Part shown: one piece after another, positions 24,679 through 33,469 of the stretch
Layout of the letters: the number at the start of each line of letters is the position of its first letter
Position numbering within the stretch: the stretch's first letter is position 1
DNA from: CAWHQZ01 sp963831645
Lineage (GTDB): Bacteria > Pseudomonadota > Alphaproteobacteria > Rhizobiales > Aestuariivirgaceae
DNA: 64,000 nt
Direction: 5' to 3'
Assembly (NCBI GenBank): GCA_963831645.1
Contig: CAWHQZ010000014.1
Span: 124,001 to 188,000 of the forward strand
Notes under the pieces: model-generated
The model's database searches: none
What the model was told of the DNA's origin: nothing
Seen by the model: only the letters and a program-made list of their open reading frames with translations
Translations under genes and position numbers: made by a program

Positions 24679-26259
24679 ATGAGAAACTTCGACCTTCCCG
24701 GCCGCTCGACGGTGCACGCGATCAACGGCATGGCGGCCACATCCTCGCCGCTCGCCACCCTCGCCGCGATCGAGGTGCTGAAGGCCGGCGGCAATGCAGT
24801 CGATGCCGCGGTCACCGCCGCGGCCGTGCTGTGCGTCACCGAGCCCCACATGACCGGGATCGGCGGTGATTGCTTCGCGCTGATCGGGCTTCCGGACGGC
24901 GCCGTCATCGGGCTCAACGGGTCGGGCCGGGCAGGAATGGCCGCCACGACCGAGTGGCTGCACGCCCAGAACCTGCCGGCGATCGATCCCGCGAGCGTTC
25001 ATTCGGTGACCGTTCCCGGCGCCGTCGATGCCTGGGACAGGCTTCTTGCGAAGTACGGCAGCATCAGCCTCGCGCAGGCGCTGGCGCCCGCCATCCGGCT
25101 GGCGAGCGATGGCGTGGCCGTCACGCCGCGTGTCGCGTTCGACTGGCAGGAGGAGGCCGAACGCCTCGCGGGCGATCCCGGCGCCGCCCGCCACTGCCTG
25201 AAGGACGGCCGGGCGCCGTCGGCGGGCGAAGTCATGCGCTACTCGGCGCTTGCCAAATCCCTCAAGAGGATTGCGGAAGGCGGCCGCGAGGCCATGTACA
25301 GCGGCGAAATCGCCCGCGATCTCTGCCGGTGCCTGAAGTCGATGGGCGGCCTTCTGACACCCGACGATTTCGCCGCGACCGAGGCATCGTGGGTCGAGCC
25401 GGTGAGTTGCGGGTTCCAGGGGACCGAGGTCTTTGAGATTCCCCCCGCGAGCCAGGGCATCACCGCACTCATCGGTCTCAACATTCTCCAGGAGCTCGAT
25501 ATCGGGCGTCATCCGCCGGAGAGCGGCGGGCGGCGCCATCTCGAAGTGGAGGCGCTGCGCCTCGCCTGGACCTTCCGCAACCGCTGGGTCGCCGACCCGG
25601 ACTTCGCGCCTCTCACCCTCAGCGACTTCCTCGCGCCCGCTACGGCGCGCCGGCTGGCGCGGCGCATCTCGCCCGATCGCGCTCTCGACGAGCCGGCGGT
25701 GGCCGCGGCCGGCAGCGACACGGTCTATCTGAGCGTCGTCGACCGCAACCGCCTCGCCGTCTCTTTCATCAACTCTCTCTACCATCCCTTCGGCTCGGGG
25801 ATCGTCGAGCCTGAGACGGGCATCGTGCTGCAGAACCGCGGCGCCTGTTTCGTGACCGACCCCGGCCATCCCAACTGCATCGGGCCGGGCAAGCGGCCGC
25901 TCCACACCCTGATGCCGGGCATGTGCCGAAAAGACGGCAAGGTGACCCTGTCGTTCGAAGTCATGGGCGGTGACTACCAGCCGATGGGCCACATCGCCGT
26001 GCTGGTCAACCGGCTGGTCTACGGCATGGACGGCCAGGAGGCCCTCGACTTCGCGCGTGCGGTTCCGGCGGGCGCTTCCGTGGTCGTCGAGCAGGGCGTT
26101 CCCGAGGCCACTGCGAACGCGCTTCGGGCCAAGGGGCATCAGGTAAGCTTGAGTGAGAAGCCGCTCGGCGGCGGCCAGATCGTCGAGATCGACTGGGAGC
26201 GGGGAACACTGATCGGCGCTTCCGACCCGCGCAAGGACGGCATGGCGCTCGGCTACTGA
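24679..26259 (+). CDS. ggt: Gamma-glutamyltransferase family protein
   Basis: 526-aa Ntn-hydrolase of the gamma-glutamyltranspeptidase family. Signs are the N-terminal KAGGNAVDAAVTAAAVLCVT and MTGIGGDCFALI, and the processing region GSDTVYLSVVDRNRLAVSFI, where autocleavage would expose the nucleophilic Thr of SDT. No signal peptide is seen, so it is probably cytoplasmic, like the YwrD/GGT-like group acting on gamma-glutamyl compounds or amides. Family members also hydrolyse gamma-glutamyl-methylamide intermediates of methylamine metabolism. That link is attractive here but is inference. Intact frame. Confidence 0.88.
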   Translation: MRNFDLPGRSTVHAINGMAATSSPLATLAAIEVLKAGGNAVDAAVTAAAVLCVTEPHMTGIGGDCFALIGLPDGAVIGLNGSGRAGMAATTEWLHAQNLPAIDPASVHSVTVPGAVDAWDRLLAKYGSISLAQALAPAIRLASDGVAVTPRVAFDWQEEAERLAGDPGAARHCLKDGRAPSAGEVMRYSALAKSLKRIAEGGREAMYSGEIARDLCRCLKSMGGLLTPDDFAATEASWVEPVSCGFQGTEVFEIPPASQGITALIGLNILQELDIGRHPPESGGRRHLEVEALRLAWTFRNRWVADPDFAPLTLSDFLAPATARRLARRISPDRALDEPAVAAAGSDTVYLSVVDRNRLAVSFINSLYHPFGSGIVEPETGIVLQNRGACFVTDPGHPNCIGPGKRPLHTLMPGMCRKDGKVTLSFEVMGGDYQPMGHIAVLVNRLVYGMDGQEALDFARAVPAGASVVVEQGVPEATANALRAKGHQVSLSEKPLGGGQIVEIDWERGTLIGASDPRKDGMALGY

Positions 26260-26276
26260 CCCCTATAATGGTAAGT

Positions 26277-26876
26277 CTAGGAGTTTTTCTTCGCCAGCTC
26301 CTCGAGCTTGCGCTGCATGTCGCGCAACTGGTCCTCGATCGCCTTGATGGCGCTGGAGGAGGTCGTCTCGCCTCGCGGTTCCGCCGCCGGCGCCTCCTCT
26401 TTCGCCGTTGCCGCGAACGGGTTGAACATCTTGATGGCGTCCTCGAACAGCGTCATGTTCTTCTTCACCTGCTCGTCGATGCCCTTGAAGGGCTCGGTGC
26501 TGACACCCAATGTCTTCAGGAACTGGTCGCGCAGCCGCTGCTGGCTCCGGGTGAGCTGCTCGAGAGACATTTCGAGATAGGTCGGCACGAACGCCTGCAT
26601 CTGATCGCCGTAGAACCTTATCAGCTGGCGAAGGAACTTGATCGGCAGCAGGTTCTGACCCTTGTTCTCCTCCTCGAAGATGATCTGGGTGAGCACCGAG
26701 CGGGTGATGTCTTCGCCGGTCTTGGCATCGTGCACGGTGAAGTCCACGCCCTGCTTCACCATTTGGGCCAAGTCCTCCAGCGTCACGTAGGCGCTGGACG
26801 CGGTGTTGTAGAGACGCCGGTTGGCATACTTCTTGATGACCACTTCGGGTGGGGGAGCCGCCTGCTGCGCGTGCAT
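26277..26876 (-). CDS. phaR: Polyhydroxyalkanoate synthesis repressor PhaR
   Basis: 199 aa. The N-terminal PHB/PHA accumulation regulator DNA-binding domain reads VVIKKYANRRLYNTASSAYV then TLEDLAQMVKQG, followed by the second conserved block DITRSVLTQIIFEEENKGQN. The C-terminal KAIEDQLRDMQRKLEELAKK is a short coiled coil. PhaR represses phasin and PHB genes and is released by binding PHB granules. It is divergent from phaA-phaB across about 130 bp, the usual alphaproteobacterial arrangement. Confidence 0.95.
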   Translation of the reverse strand: MHAQQAAPPPEVVIKKYANRRLYNTASSAYVTLEDLAQMVKQGVDFTVHDAKTGEDITRSVLTQIIFEEENKGQNLLPIKFLRQLIRFYGDQMQAFVPTYLEMSLEQLTRSQQRLRDQFLKTLGVSTEPFKGIDEQVKKNMTLFEDAIKMFNPFAATAKEEAPAAEPRGETTSSSAIKAIEDQLRDMQRKLEELAKKNS

Positions 26877-27004
26877 CGCAATAACAATTGTCGCGCGGCG
26901 CGGCGCGCCATGGCAAGCGCTAAAATGGCTTACATTCCGATTGCAAGTTCCTGGTTAACATGGGATTGGCTTTCGCAACGCAGCAAGATCAGGGAGTAGA
27001 AAGC

Positions 27005-28192
27005 ATGGCGGCTTCGGAACATCCAGTGCTCATCGTCGCGGGCGCACGCACACCGGTAGGCTCATTCAACGGGGCGCTTTCCAGCCTGCCCGCTTCGCAG
27101 CTGGGCAGCGTCGCCCTCAAAGCCGCCATGGCGCGCGCCAAGGTCGAACCCCCGGAAGTCGAGGAGGTGATCCTGGGACAGATCCTGACCGCCGGCCAGG
27201 GCCAGAACCCCGCCCGCCAGGCATCGATCGGGGCGGGAATTCCGGTCGAAAGCCCTGCCTGGGGAGTGAACCAGCTGTGCGGCTCGGGGCTGCGGGCGGT
27301 GGCGCTGGGAGCCCAGCAGATCCAGGCCGGAGATGCGAGGATCGTCGCCGCCGGAGGGCAGGAGTCGATGAGCATGGCGCCTCACTGCCAGCACCTGCGC
27401 AACGGCGTGAAGATGGGCGACTACCAGATGATCGACACCATGGTGCGCGACGGCCTGTGGGACGCCTTCAACGGCTATCACATGGGCAACACGGCGGAGA
27501 ACGTGGCCCGCCAGTGGCAGATCACGCGCGATGCCCAGGACCGCTTCGCGGTGGCGTCGCAGAACAAGGCCGAGGCGGCGCAGAAATCCGGCCGTTTCAA
27601 GGACGAGATCGCGCCCGTCACGGTCGCTTCGCGCAAGGGCGACGTCATCGTCGACCAGGACGAATACATCCGCCACGGAGCAACGCTCGACCAGGTGGCG
27701 AAGCTCAAGCCGGCGTTCGCGAAAGACGGCACGGTGACGCCCGGCAATGCCTCCGGCATCAACGACGGCGCCGCCGCGGTGATCCTGATGACGGCCGCGG
27801 AGGCGCAAAAACGCGGCCTCCAGCCGCTGGCGCGCATCGTGTCGTGGGCCCATGCCGGCGTCGATCCGGCGGTCATGGGATCAGGACCCATTCCGGCGTC
27901 GCGCGCCGCTCTGAAAAAAGCCGACTGGAAGGTCGACGACCTCGATCTCATCGAGGCCAACGAGGCCTTCGCCGCGCAGGCCTGCGCGGTCAACAAGGAC
28001 ATGGGCTGGAACCCGGACATCGTAAACGTCAACGGCGGGGCGATCGCCATCGGCCATCCCATCGGGGCCTCGGGGGCGCGTGTTCTGGTCACCCTGCTCC
28101 ACGAGATGCAGAAGCGCAAAGCGAAGAAGGCGCTGGCGACGCTGTGCATCGGCGGCGGAATGGGGATCGCCATGTGCGTGGCCCGCGACTGA
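27005..28192 (+). CDS. phaA: Acetyl-CoA C-acetyltransferase (beta-ketothiolase)
   Basis: 395-aa thiolase condensing two acetyl-CoA to acetoacetyl-CoA, the first step of PHB synthesis. The active-site Cys is in NQLCGSGLRAV at residue 92, with the C-terminal GHPIGASGARVLVTLLHEM (His) and TLCIGGGMGIAM (second Cys). ATG 27005 follows AGGGAG with 8-base spacing; an upstream in-frame ATG would add an unconserved leader. phaB follows after 34 bp with its own ribosome site. Complete. Confidence 0.96.
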   Translation: MAASEHPVLIVAGARTPVGSFNGALSSLPASQLGSVALKAAMARAKVEPPEVEEVILGQILTAGQGQNPARQASIGAGIPVESPAWGVNQLCGSGLRAVALGAQQIQAGDARIVAAGGQESMSMAPHCQHLRNGVKMGDYQMIDTMVRDGLWDAFNGYHMGNTAENVARQWQITRDAQDRFAVASQNKAEAAQKSGRFKDEIAPVTVASRKGDVIVDQDEYIRHGATLDQVAKLKPAFAKDGTVTPGNASGINDGAAAVILMTAAEAQKRGLQPLARIVSWAHAGVDPAVMGSGPIPASRAALKKADWKVDDLDLIEANEAFAAQACAVNKDMGWNPDIVNVNGGAIAIGHPIGASGARVLVTLLHEMQKRKAKKALATLCIGGGMGIAMCVARD

Positions 28193-28226
28193 GCGCATAT
28201 TTGAACGTGCTCGAAGGGAGAAGGCG

Positions 28227-28952
28227 ATGGCGAAGGTTGCGGTTGTCACGGGCGGCACGCGCGGCATCGGCGCCGCCATCTCGGGTGCGCTCAAGAAAGC
28301 GGGCTACAGGGTGGCGGCCAACTACGCCGGCAACGACGCCGCGGCGAACAGGTTCACGGCCGATACCGGCATTGCCGCCTACAAGTGGGACGTGTCGAGC
28401 TATGACGCCTGCGTTGCCGGGCTGAAGCGCGTCGAGGGCGAGGTCGGTCCCGTCGACGTGCTCGTCAACAATGCCGGCATCACGCGCGACACCATGTTCC
28501 ACAGGATGACCGTCGAGCAGTGGTACGCGGTCATCAACACCAACCTCAACTCGCTGTTCAACATGTGCCGGCCGGTGATCGAAGGCATGCGCGAGCGCGG
28601 CTTCGGCCGCATCGTCAACATCTCATCGATCAACGGCCAGAAGGGCCAGATGGGGCAGTCCAACTATTCGGCGGCCAAGGCGGGCGATCTCGGTTTCACC
28701 AAGGCCCTGGCCCTCGAGAACGCGCGCAAGGGCATCACGGTCAACGCGATCTGTCCGGGCTACATCGCCACGGAAATGGTGATGGCGGTGCCCAGGGACG
28801 TGCTCGACAAGAGCATCATCCCGCAAATTCCGGTCGGCAGGCTGGGCGAGGCCGCGGAGGTCGCGCGCTGCGTCCTGTTCCTCGTTGCCGATGAGGCGGG
28901 CTTCATCACCGGAGCGACGCTGTCGGCAAACGGCGGCCAATACATGGGTTAG
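28227..28952 (+). CDS. phaB: Acetoacetyl-CoA reductase
   Basis: 241-aa SDR reducing acetoacetyl-CoA to (R)-3-hydroxybutyryl-CoA with NADPH. Motifs are VAVVTGGTRGIGAAIS, VLVNNAGITRDTMFHRMT, the catalytic Ser/Tyr/Lys in NISSINGQKGQMGQSNYSAA followed by K, and ICPGYIATEMV. Its 3' end overlaps the convergent lysine-rich gene by 47 bp. Together with phaA and divergent phaR it makes a PHB precursor and regulation locus; the synthase phaC is not in this window. Confidence 0.96.
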   Translation: MAKVAVVTGGTRGIGAAISGALKKAGYRVAANYAGNDAAANRFTADTGIAAYKWDVSSYDACVAGLKRVEGEVGPVDVLVNNAGITRDTMFHRMTVEQWYAVINTNLNSLFNMCRPVIEGMRERGFGRIVNISSINGQKGQMGQSNYSAAKAGDLGFTKALALENARKGITVNAICPGYIATEMVMAVPRDVLDKSIIPQIPVGRLGEAAEVARCVLFLVADEAGFITGATLSANGGQYMG

Positions 28953-29691
28953 TCGGCGGACACGCGACGTTGGTTTTTTTCTGCATCTCCGGCGCCAGCG
29001 GAAGTGCAGCCTTACGCACTGAAATTTTGCCGGCGACCTTCTTCTTTGGGGCTTTGGGGACGGCCTGTGCTGTTTCTGTCTTGGGCTTGGTTTTCGCCTT
29101 CGCCTTCGCCTTCGCGACTTTGGGCTGGGACTTTTTCTTTTTGCTGACTTTGGCCGGCTTTTTGCGCGGCTTGACCGGCTTCACCCGAGGTATGGGCACC
29201 TCTGTCGCTTCGGCGCGGCAGTCTTCACGATCATCCGACAAGCCTGTGGGGCATGAATCCGAACTCGCCAGCGGGGCGATATCCTGTCCTCCGGGTACCA
29301 CCGTCGCCGGCTCGATCACCGAAGATTCGAGAGGCTCCGGCTCCGGCTCCGGCTCCTGGCGCCGCAGAGACAGCCGCACACCCCTCCACAGCCATTCCTT
29401 CCGTATCTCCTCGAGGCTGTCAGCCTGGGGATGGTCGCCGGCTGCATAGCGATTGAGCGCTTCGGCGCCGTACCACCAGCATCGGCTGGCTTCGGTGTCT
29501 GTGCCGGACTTCTCCAGCTCGCCACATTTGGCGGGCCAATACTCCAGCTGCGCGGAAAACTCGTTCTGCGACCACTTCGAGGTTTTCGAGGCCGAGGGAT
29601 CGAAGGCGACCGCCGTGCACACCAAGCCCACGCCCCAGCAAAGGAACGCGAGCAGCGAACAGAAGACTGATTCGCGAGAAAGGACCCGCAT
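28906..29691 (-). CDS. Hypothetical protein with signal/anchor helix and histone-like Lys/Ala-rich tail
   Basis: About 261 aa from ATG 29691. The N-terminus MRVLSRESVFCSLLAFLCWG then VGLVCTAVAF is one hydrophobic segment (signal or anchor). A Trp/Cys-containing middle domain (EYWPAKCGELEKSGTDTEAS, RCWWYGAEALNRYAAG) follows, then a Glu-Pro run (QEPEPEPEPLE) and a strongly basic tail of KPRKKPAKVSKKKKSQPK and KAKAKAKTKPKT repeats. The tail resembles histone-H1-like low-complexity proteins. No family is recognised. The longer upstream frame (to 29766) lacks support. The 3' end overlaps phaB. Confidence 0.55.
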   Translation of the reverse strand: MRVLSRESVFCSLLAFLCWGVGLVCTAVAFDPSASKTSKWSQNEFSAQLEYWPAKCGELEKSGTDTEASRCWWYGAEALNRYAAGDHPQADSLEEIRKEWLWRGVRLSLRRQEPEPEPEPLESSVIEPATVVPGGQDIAPLASSDSCPTGLSDDREDCRAEATEVPIPRVKPVKPRKKPAKVSKKKKSQPKVAKAKAKAKTKPKTETAQAVPKAPKKKVAGKISVRKAALPLAPEMQKKTNVACPPTNPCIGRRLPTASLR

Positions 29692-29814
29692 GCCGCAGGT
29701 TGAAGACCACATCTGGTCAAAAATCGGATATCCCGAGGGCCAATCTAGGGCGAAGGCAGCATTCATCCACCGAAAAAACCGCCCAAAGCGATTCCCAATT
29801 CGCCGGAAAATGCT

Positions 29815-30597
29815 TCAACTGCGGTTTTTGCGCTCGCGCAGCTCGCGGAACACTTCCGCCTCGGATGCTTCAGCCATCCCGAGCGAGGCGCGGATTTCAG
29901 CGCTTTCGGGACGCAGAAACGGATTTGCGGCGAGTTCCGCGGCTAGCGTGGTCGGCAGCGTAGCCTTGTTCTCCGCTCGTAACGCCGCAGCCTCTTCGGA
30001 GCGCCGTTTGAGCGCCTGGTTGCGGGGCTCGACGGTGAACGCGAACTTCGCGTTGGCGAGGGTGTATTCGTGGCCGCAATAAACCGCCGTCTCGGGGGGC
30101 AGGCGCCGCAGCCGGTCAAGCGAGGACCACATCTGGTCCATCGAGCCTTCGATCACGCGGCCGCAGCCGAGCGAAAACAGGGTATCACCGACGAACGCGA
30201 CGCGGTGCTCGGGAATGTGGAATGCGATGTGCCCCTTGGTGTGGCCGGGGGTGTCGATGACCAGAACCTCGAAGCGGCCGAAAGTGAATTGGTCGCCGCC
30301 CTGCAGCGGCTGATCGATCCCCGGGATCGGCCGGCTGTCGTGGGCGGGCCCGACAATCCGCGCCCCAGTGCGCTCCTTGATCTCGAGGTTGCCGTCGGTG
30401 TGGTCGCCGTGATGGTGCGTCGTGAATACATGGCTGAGCTTCCAGCCGCGTTCCCGGAGTGCTGCGCTGACCGTGCCGGCATGCGGAACATCGATCGAGG
30501 CCGTCTGCCCGGACTCAGGCTCGTGCACCAGCACGCCGAAGTTGTCCTGGAGGCAGGGGAACTGAAAGATTTCGAGACCGGGCATTGGCAACACCAT
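29815..30597 (-). CDS. gloB: Hydroxyacylglutathione hydrolase (glyoxalase II)
   Basis: 260-aa metallo-beta-lactamase-fold thioesterase that hydrolyses S-lactoylglutathione to lactate. The metal motif TTHHHGDHTDG lies at residues 59-69, with the further ligands IDTPGHTKGHIAF, FVGDTLFSLGCGRVIEGS and VYCGHEYT. The C-terminal substrate-binding helices contain NPFLRPESAEIR. Starts MVLPMPGLEIFQ; the second Met (30585) may be the true start. Divergent from the methyltransferase gene with a hairpin repeat between them, a common Rhizobiales order. Confidence 0.94.
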   Translation of the reverse strand: MVLPMPGLEIFQFPCLQDNFGVLVHEPESGQTASIDVPHAGTVSAALRERGWKLSHVFTTHHHGDHTDGNLEIKERTGARIVGPAHDSRPIPGIDQPLQGGDQFTFGRFEVLVIDTPGHTKGHIAFHIPEHRVAFVGDTLFSLGCGRVIEGSMDQMWSSLDRLRRLPPETAVYCGHEYTLANAKFAFTVEPRNQALKRRSEEAAALRAENKATLPTTLAAELAANPFLRPESAEIRASLGMAEASEAEVFRELRERKNRS

Positions 30598-30712
30598 CCG
30601 TCGTACCAGCGAAAGCTGGTATCCCGCTTCGGGTGATCGAGCAACGGAAAAGGCCCCAAGCGGGATTCCGGCTTCCGCTGCGGCTTCCGCTGGAATGACG
30701 GTGGAGGAGGGG
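30598..30712. repeat. Large compound hairpin repeat (copy g)
   Basis: TACCAGC-GAAA-GCTGGTA at 30604-30621 is a perfect hairpin. Further on, AAGCGGGATTCCGG inverts the left flank ATCCCGCTT, and CCGCTGGAATGACGG closes the unit. Two hairpins face each other over about 115 bp. This is the fullest copy of the dispersed family in the window, placed between divergent gloB and the methyltransferase gene. Confidence 0.7.
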
Positions 30713-30737
30713 CGACCGTCCAGCTAGAATTCTCCGC

Positions 30738-31514
30738 ATGGACGTCGTCGATCTCCAGGAATTCTATGGGAGTGCGCTCGGACACGCTTCGCGGCGCATC
30801 CTCGCGCAACGAATTCGCGCCCACTGGGGCAGCATGAACGGCGCGAGAGTTCTGGGCCTCGGGTTCGCAACGCCCTATCTGGACATGGTGCGCGAGGAGG
30901 CGCAGTCGGTGTTCGGGTTCATGCCGGCGGAGCTGGGGGTCAGCCACTGGCCGGCCGAAGGCGGCAGTGCGACGGCGCTCGTCGACGAAATCGACCTGCC
31001 GCTGCCCGACAGCTCGATCGACTTCGCGCTGGTCGTCCACGGGCTCGAGCTCACCCAGAACCTCAACGATATGCTCCGCGAGCTGTGGCGCGTGCTGGCG
31101 CCCCAGGGCAGCGTGCTCTTCGTGGTCCCCAACCGCCGCGGTATGTGGGCGCGCTTCGATTCCACCCCCTTCGGGCACGGTCAGCCGTTCTCCCGGCAGC
31201 AGCTGACGAAAATGCTGCGCGAGGCGCAATTCTCGCCATCGGGATGGTCGGAGGCACTGTTCGTTCCACCCATTCGCCGCGCTTTCCTCGTGCGCTCCGC
31301 GGTGGCCTGGGAACGAATGGGACGCCGCCTGTCACCAGGGTTCGCCGGCGTGATCATCGTCGCAGCCATGAAACAGGTCTACGCCATCTCGCCGGGAAAG
31401 CGGGTGCGCAGGCTGGTGCCGACGCTGAGACCGGCATTCGCGCCGCAGGCGGCCCTCAACTCCGTGGGGCCGAGCCGCCAAAGTGGACACCGCTCGGCGG
31501 AATATGCTCTATGA
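30738..31514 (+). CDS. Class I SAM-dependent methyltransferase
   Basis: 258 aa. A methyltransferase fold with the SAM-site strand ARVLGLGFATPYLDMV, the acidic loop region DEIDLPLPDSSIDFALVVHG, and post-motif MLRELWRVLAPQGSVLFVVP. The C-terminal part FSRQQLTKMLREAQFSPSGW and a basic tail follow. Substrate unknown. Position between gloB and chorismate mutase is conserved in Rhizobiales, where it is often annotated only as a methyltransferase-domain protein. Intact, ATG 30738. Confidence 0.85.
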   Translation: MDVVDLQEFYGSALGHASRRILAQRIRAHWGSMNGARVLGLGFATPYLDMVREEAQSVFGFMPAELGVSHWPAEGGSATALVDEIDLPLPDSSIDFALVVHGLELTQNLNDMLRELWRVLAPQGSVLFVVPNRRGMWARFDSTPFGHGQPFSRQQLTKMLREAQFSPSGWSEALFVPPIRRAFLVRSAVAWERMGRRLSPGFAGVIIVAAMKQVYAISPGKRVRRLVPTLRPAFAPQAALNSVGPSRQSGHRSAEYAL

Positions 31515-31576
31515 ACGGCCGCCGCACACCATAGGGCGCCGGCGCCCGATTTCGCCGCCACCACCGACCAGCAGAA

Positions 31577-32350
31577 ATGAGCCGCGCCCGGACCACGCCA
31601 AGCCTCGAGGAAATCCGGCGCGAGATCGATGCCCTCGACGCGCAATTGCTGGCGCTCCTGGAACGGCGCTTCGAGGCGATCGACCGGATCAGAGCAGCCA
31701 AGGCCAATGCCGGTGAAGACGGCGGATCGCCCATGCGACCCGGGCGGGAAGCGGTCATTCTCCGCCGTTTGGATCGTTTGCGCGGCGATCATCTGCCGCA
31801 GGCGCTGATGGTGCGGGTTTGGCGATCCATTATGGCGGCGGCGACGACGGCTCAGGCAAACACCACGATGCATGTGAGCCCGGTAGTAATGGCCGACCCC
31901 GGCCTGATCGCCCGGGTGTTGGATCAGTTTCCGGGCCTGAGCCTGAACGTCGCTGAGGAAGCCGCCGTCGCGGCAGCCCTTGCCGGCACGAGCACCGACA
32001 TCGCAGTCCTGCCGCGCAGCGGAGGCTGGATCGAAGCGGTCGACCGCGGCTCGTTCGGCGATGCGAAGGTAATCGGCTGTTTGCCGCTGCTCGGCCCGCG
32101 GAACCGAGCTCCCGATCTGCTGATCTTCGGCCACGCCCGCCAGGAAACGACTGGCGATGATCTGACGATCGCGGTGTTGCGGAACGGGCGCCACCCGCCA
32201 TCGGACCTGATGCCCCTGTGGTCGGAACGGCACGGCAATCTCCTCGCCCTCTGCCTGCCGGGATGCCTTTCAGCCGAGATGCCTGACCTCTCCGGCCAAT
32301 CCATTCGCATCGCGGGCCACTATCCAAGCCCGCTCGAAGCCAGGAAGTGA
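31577..32350 (+). CDS. Chorismate mutase family protein
   Basis: 257 aa. The N-terminal AroQ-type domain is SLEEIRREIDALDAQLLALL, ERRFEAIDRIRAAKAN and REAVILRRLDRLRGDHLPQA. The C-terminal two thirds (VSPVVMADPGLIARVLDQFP onward) resemble the prephenate-dehydratase-like extension that accompanies this gene in Rhizobiales, without clear catalytic motifs. Converts chorismate to prephenate, feeding the downstream aminotransferase and dehydrogenase genes. It is 3 bp from hisC, so it is part of the same operon. Confidence 0.88.
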   Translation: MSRARTTPSLEEIRREIDALDAQLLALLERRFEAIDRIRAAKANAGEDGGSPMRPGREAVILRRLDRLRGDHLPQALMVRVWRSIMAAATTAQANTTMHVSPVVMADPGLIARVLDQFPGLSLNVAEEAAVAAALAGTSTDIAVLPRSGGWIEAVDRGSFGDAKVIGCLPLLGPRNRAPDLLIFGHARQETTGDDLTIAVLRNGRHPPSDLMPLWSERHGNLLALCLPGCLSAEMPDLSGQSIRIAGHYPSPLEARK

Positions 32351-32352
32351 TC

Positions 32353-33469
32353 ATGTCGGGTGTTGAGCGGCCGCGGCCGCGCGCCGGGATCTTGGACATC
32401 TCGCCCTATGTGCCGGGCAGAAGCAGTGCTTCCGGCGGGGCGAAGACCCACAAGCTTTCCTCCAACGAGTTCGGCGCTCGGTGCGAGCCCGCGGGCGATC
32501 GCCGCCTATCGGGCGGCGGCGGGCGCGCTCGAGCGTTACCCGGACGGATCGGCGACCGCCCTGCGCGAGGCGCTGGCCGGGCAGCACGGGCTCAATGCGG
32601 AACGCATCGTTTGCGGGGCGGGCTCCGATGAGCTGCTTTCCCTCCTCGCCCAAGCCTACCTCTCATCCGGCGACGAGGCGATCTACTCCGCCCACGGATT
32701 TCTGGTCTATCCGATCGTCATCAAGGCCAGCGGGGCGACCGCCGTGGCGGCCCCGGAAGCGAAACTCGTTGCGAACGTCGATGCCATCCTCGCCAAAGTA
32801 TCAACGGCGACGCGGATGGTCTTTCTCGCCAATCCAAACAACCCGACCGGCACCTACCTGCCGTTCGACGAGGTCAAACGCCTGCAGGCCGGCCTGCCGC
32901 GGCATTGCCTGCTGATCGTCGATGCCGCCTATGCCGAATACGTGCGGCGCAATGACTATGAATTGGGGATCGAGCTCGTTTCGGCCTTCGACAACGTGGT
33001 GATGCTGCGCACGTTCTCCAAAGTCCACGGGCTGGCGGCGCTGCGCATCGGCTGGGCCTACTGCCCGGGCCATGTCGCCGGCGTGCTCAATCGCACCCGG
33101 GGCGCCTTCAACGTCAGCGCTCCGGCCATCGCCGCCGCGACCGCGGCTCTTGCCGACAGCGCACATGTCGATCGCGCGGTCGCGCACAACACGCACTGGC
33201 TCGGCTGGCTGACGAACGAAATCAGGAAGCTGGGATTCGGCGTAACCGACAGCGTGGGCAATTTCGTTCTGGTGCACTTCGACGCCGGGAAGGGCCGGGG
33301 CGCCGTCGCCGCGGATGCTTTCCTCCTGTCGCGCGGGTTGGCGCTCAGGCGCATGGAAGCCTACGGGCTGCCGGACGCCTTGCGGCTCACGGTGGGCAGC
33401 GAGGAAGCGAACCGCGCCTTTATCGCGGCGCTGAAGGACTTCAGCGAAAGCATTCCGGCGACGACATGA
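32353..33469 (+). CDS. hisC: Histidinol-phosphate/aromatic aminotransferase (one frameshift)
   Basis: Fold-type I PLP aminotransferase of the HisC group, about 371 aa. The first 40 residues (ISPYVPGRSSASGGAKTHKL, SSNEF) are in one frame. One extra base at 32473-32474 (undone to give SSNEFALGASPRAIAAY) moves the rest to the next frame: AAGALERYPDGSATALREAL, FLANPNNPTGTYLPFDEVKR, LIVDAAYAEY, and the PLP-Lys in LRTFSKVHGLAALRIGWAY. With chorismate mutase and TyrA next door it may transaminate prephenate or phenylpyruvate-type acids as well as histidinol phosphate. The frameshift sits at a CGCG site and is probably a sequence error. Confidence 0.9.

Noticed and set aside
24402..24947. N-terminal extension of fhs to 24947
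   Set aside because: The extension runs antisense into ggt and through a hairpin repeat; the conserved protein begins at 24401.
24634..26139. 501-aa minus-strand frame opposite ggt
   Set aside because: Shadow of the ggt codon pattern, no motifs.
26877..27004. PhaR operator in the phaR-phaA intergenic region
   Set aside because: GCA/TGC-containing stretches such as CGCAACGCAGCAAG exist, but no convincing inverted TGC-GCA pair; not enough to call a site.
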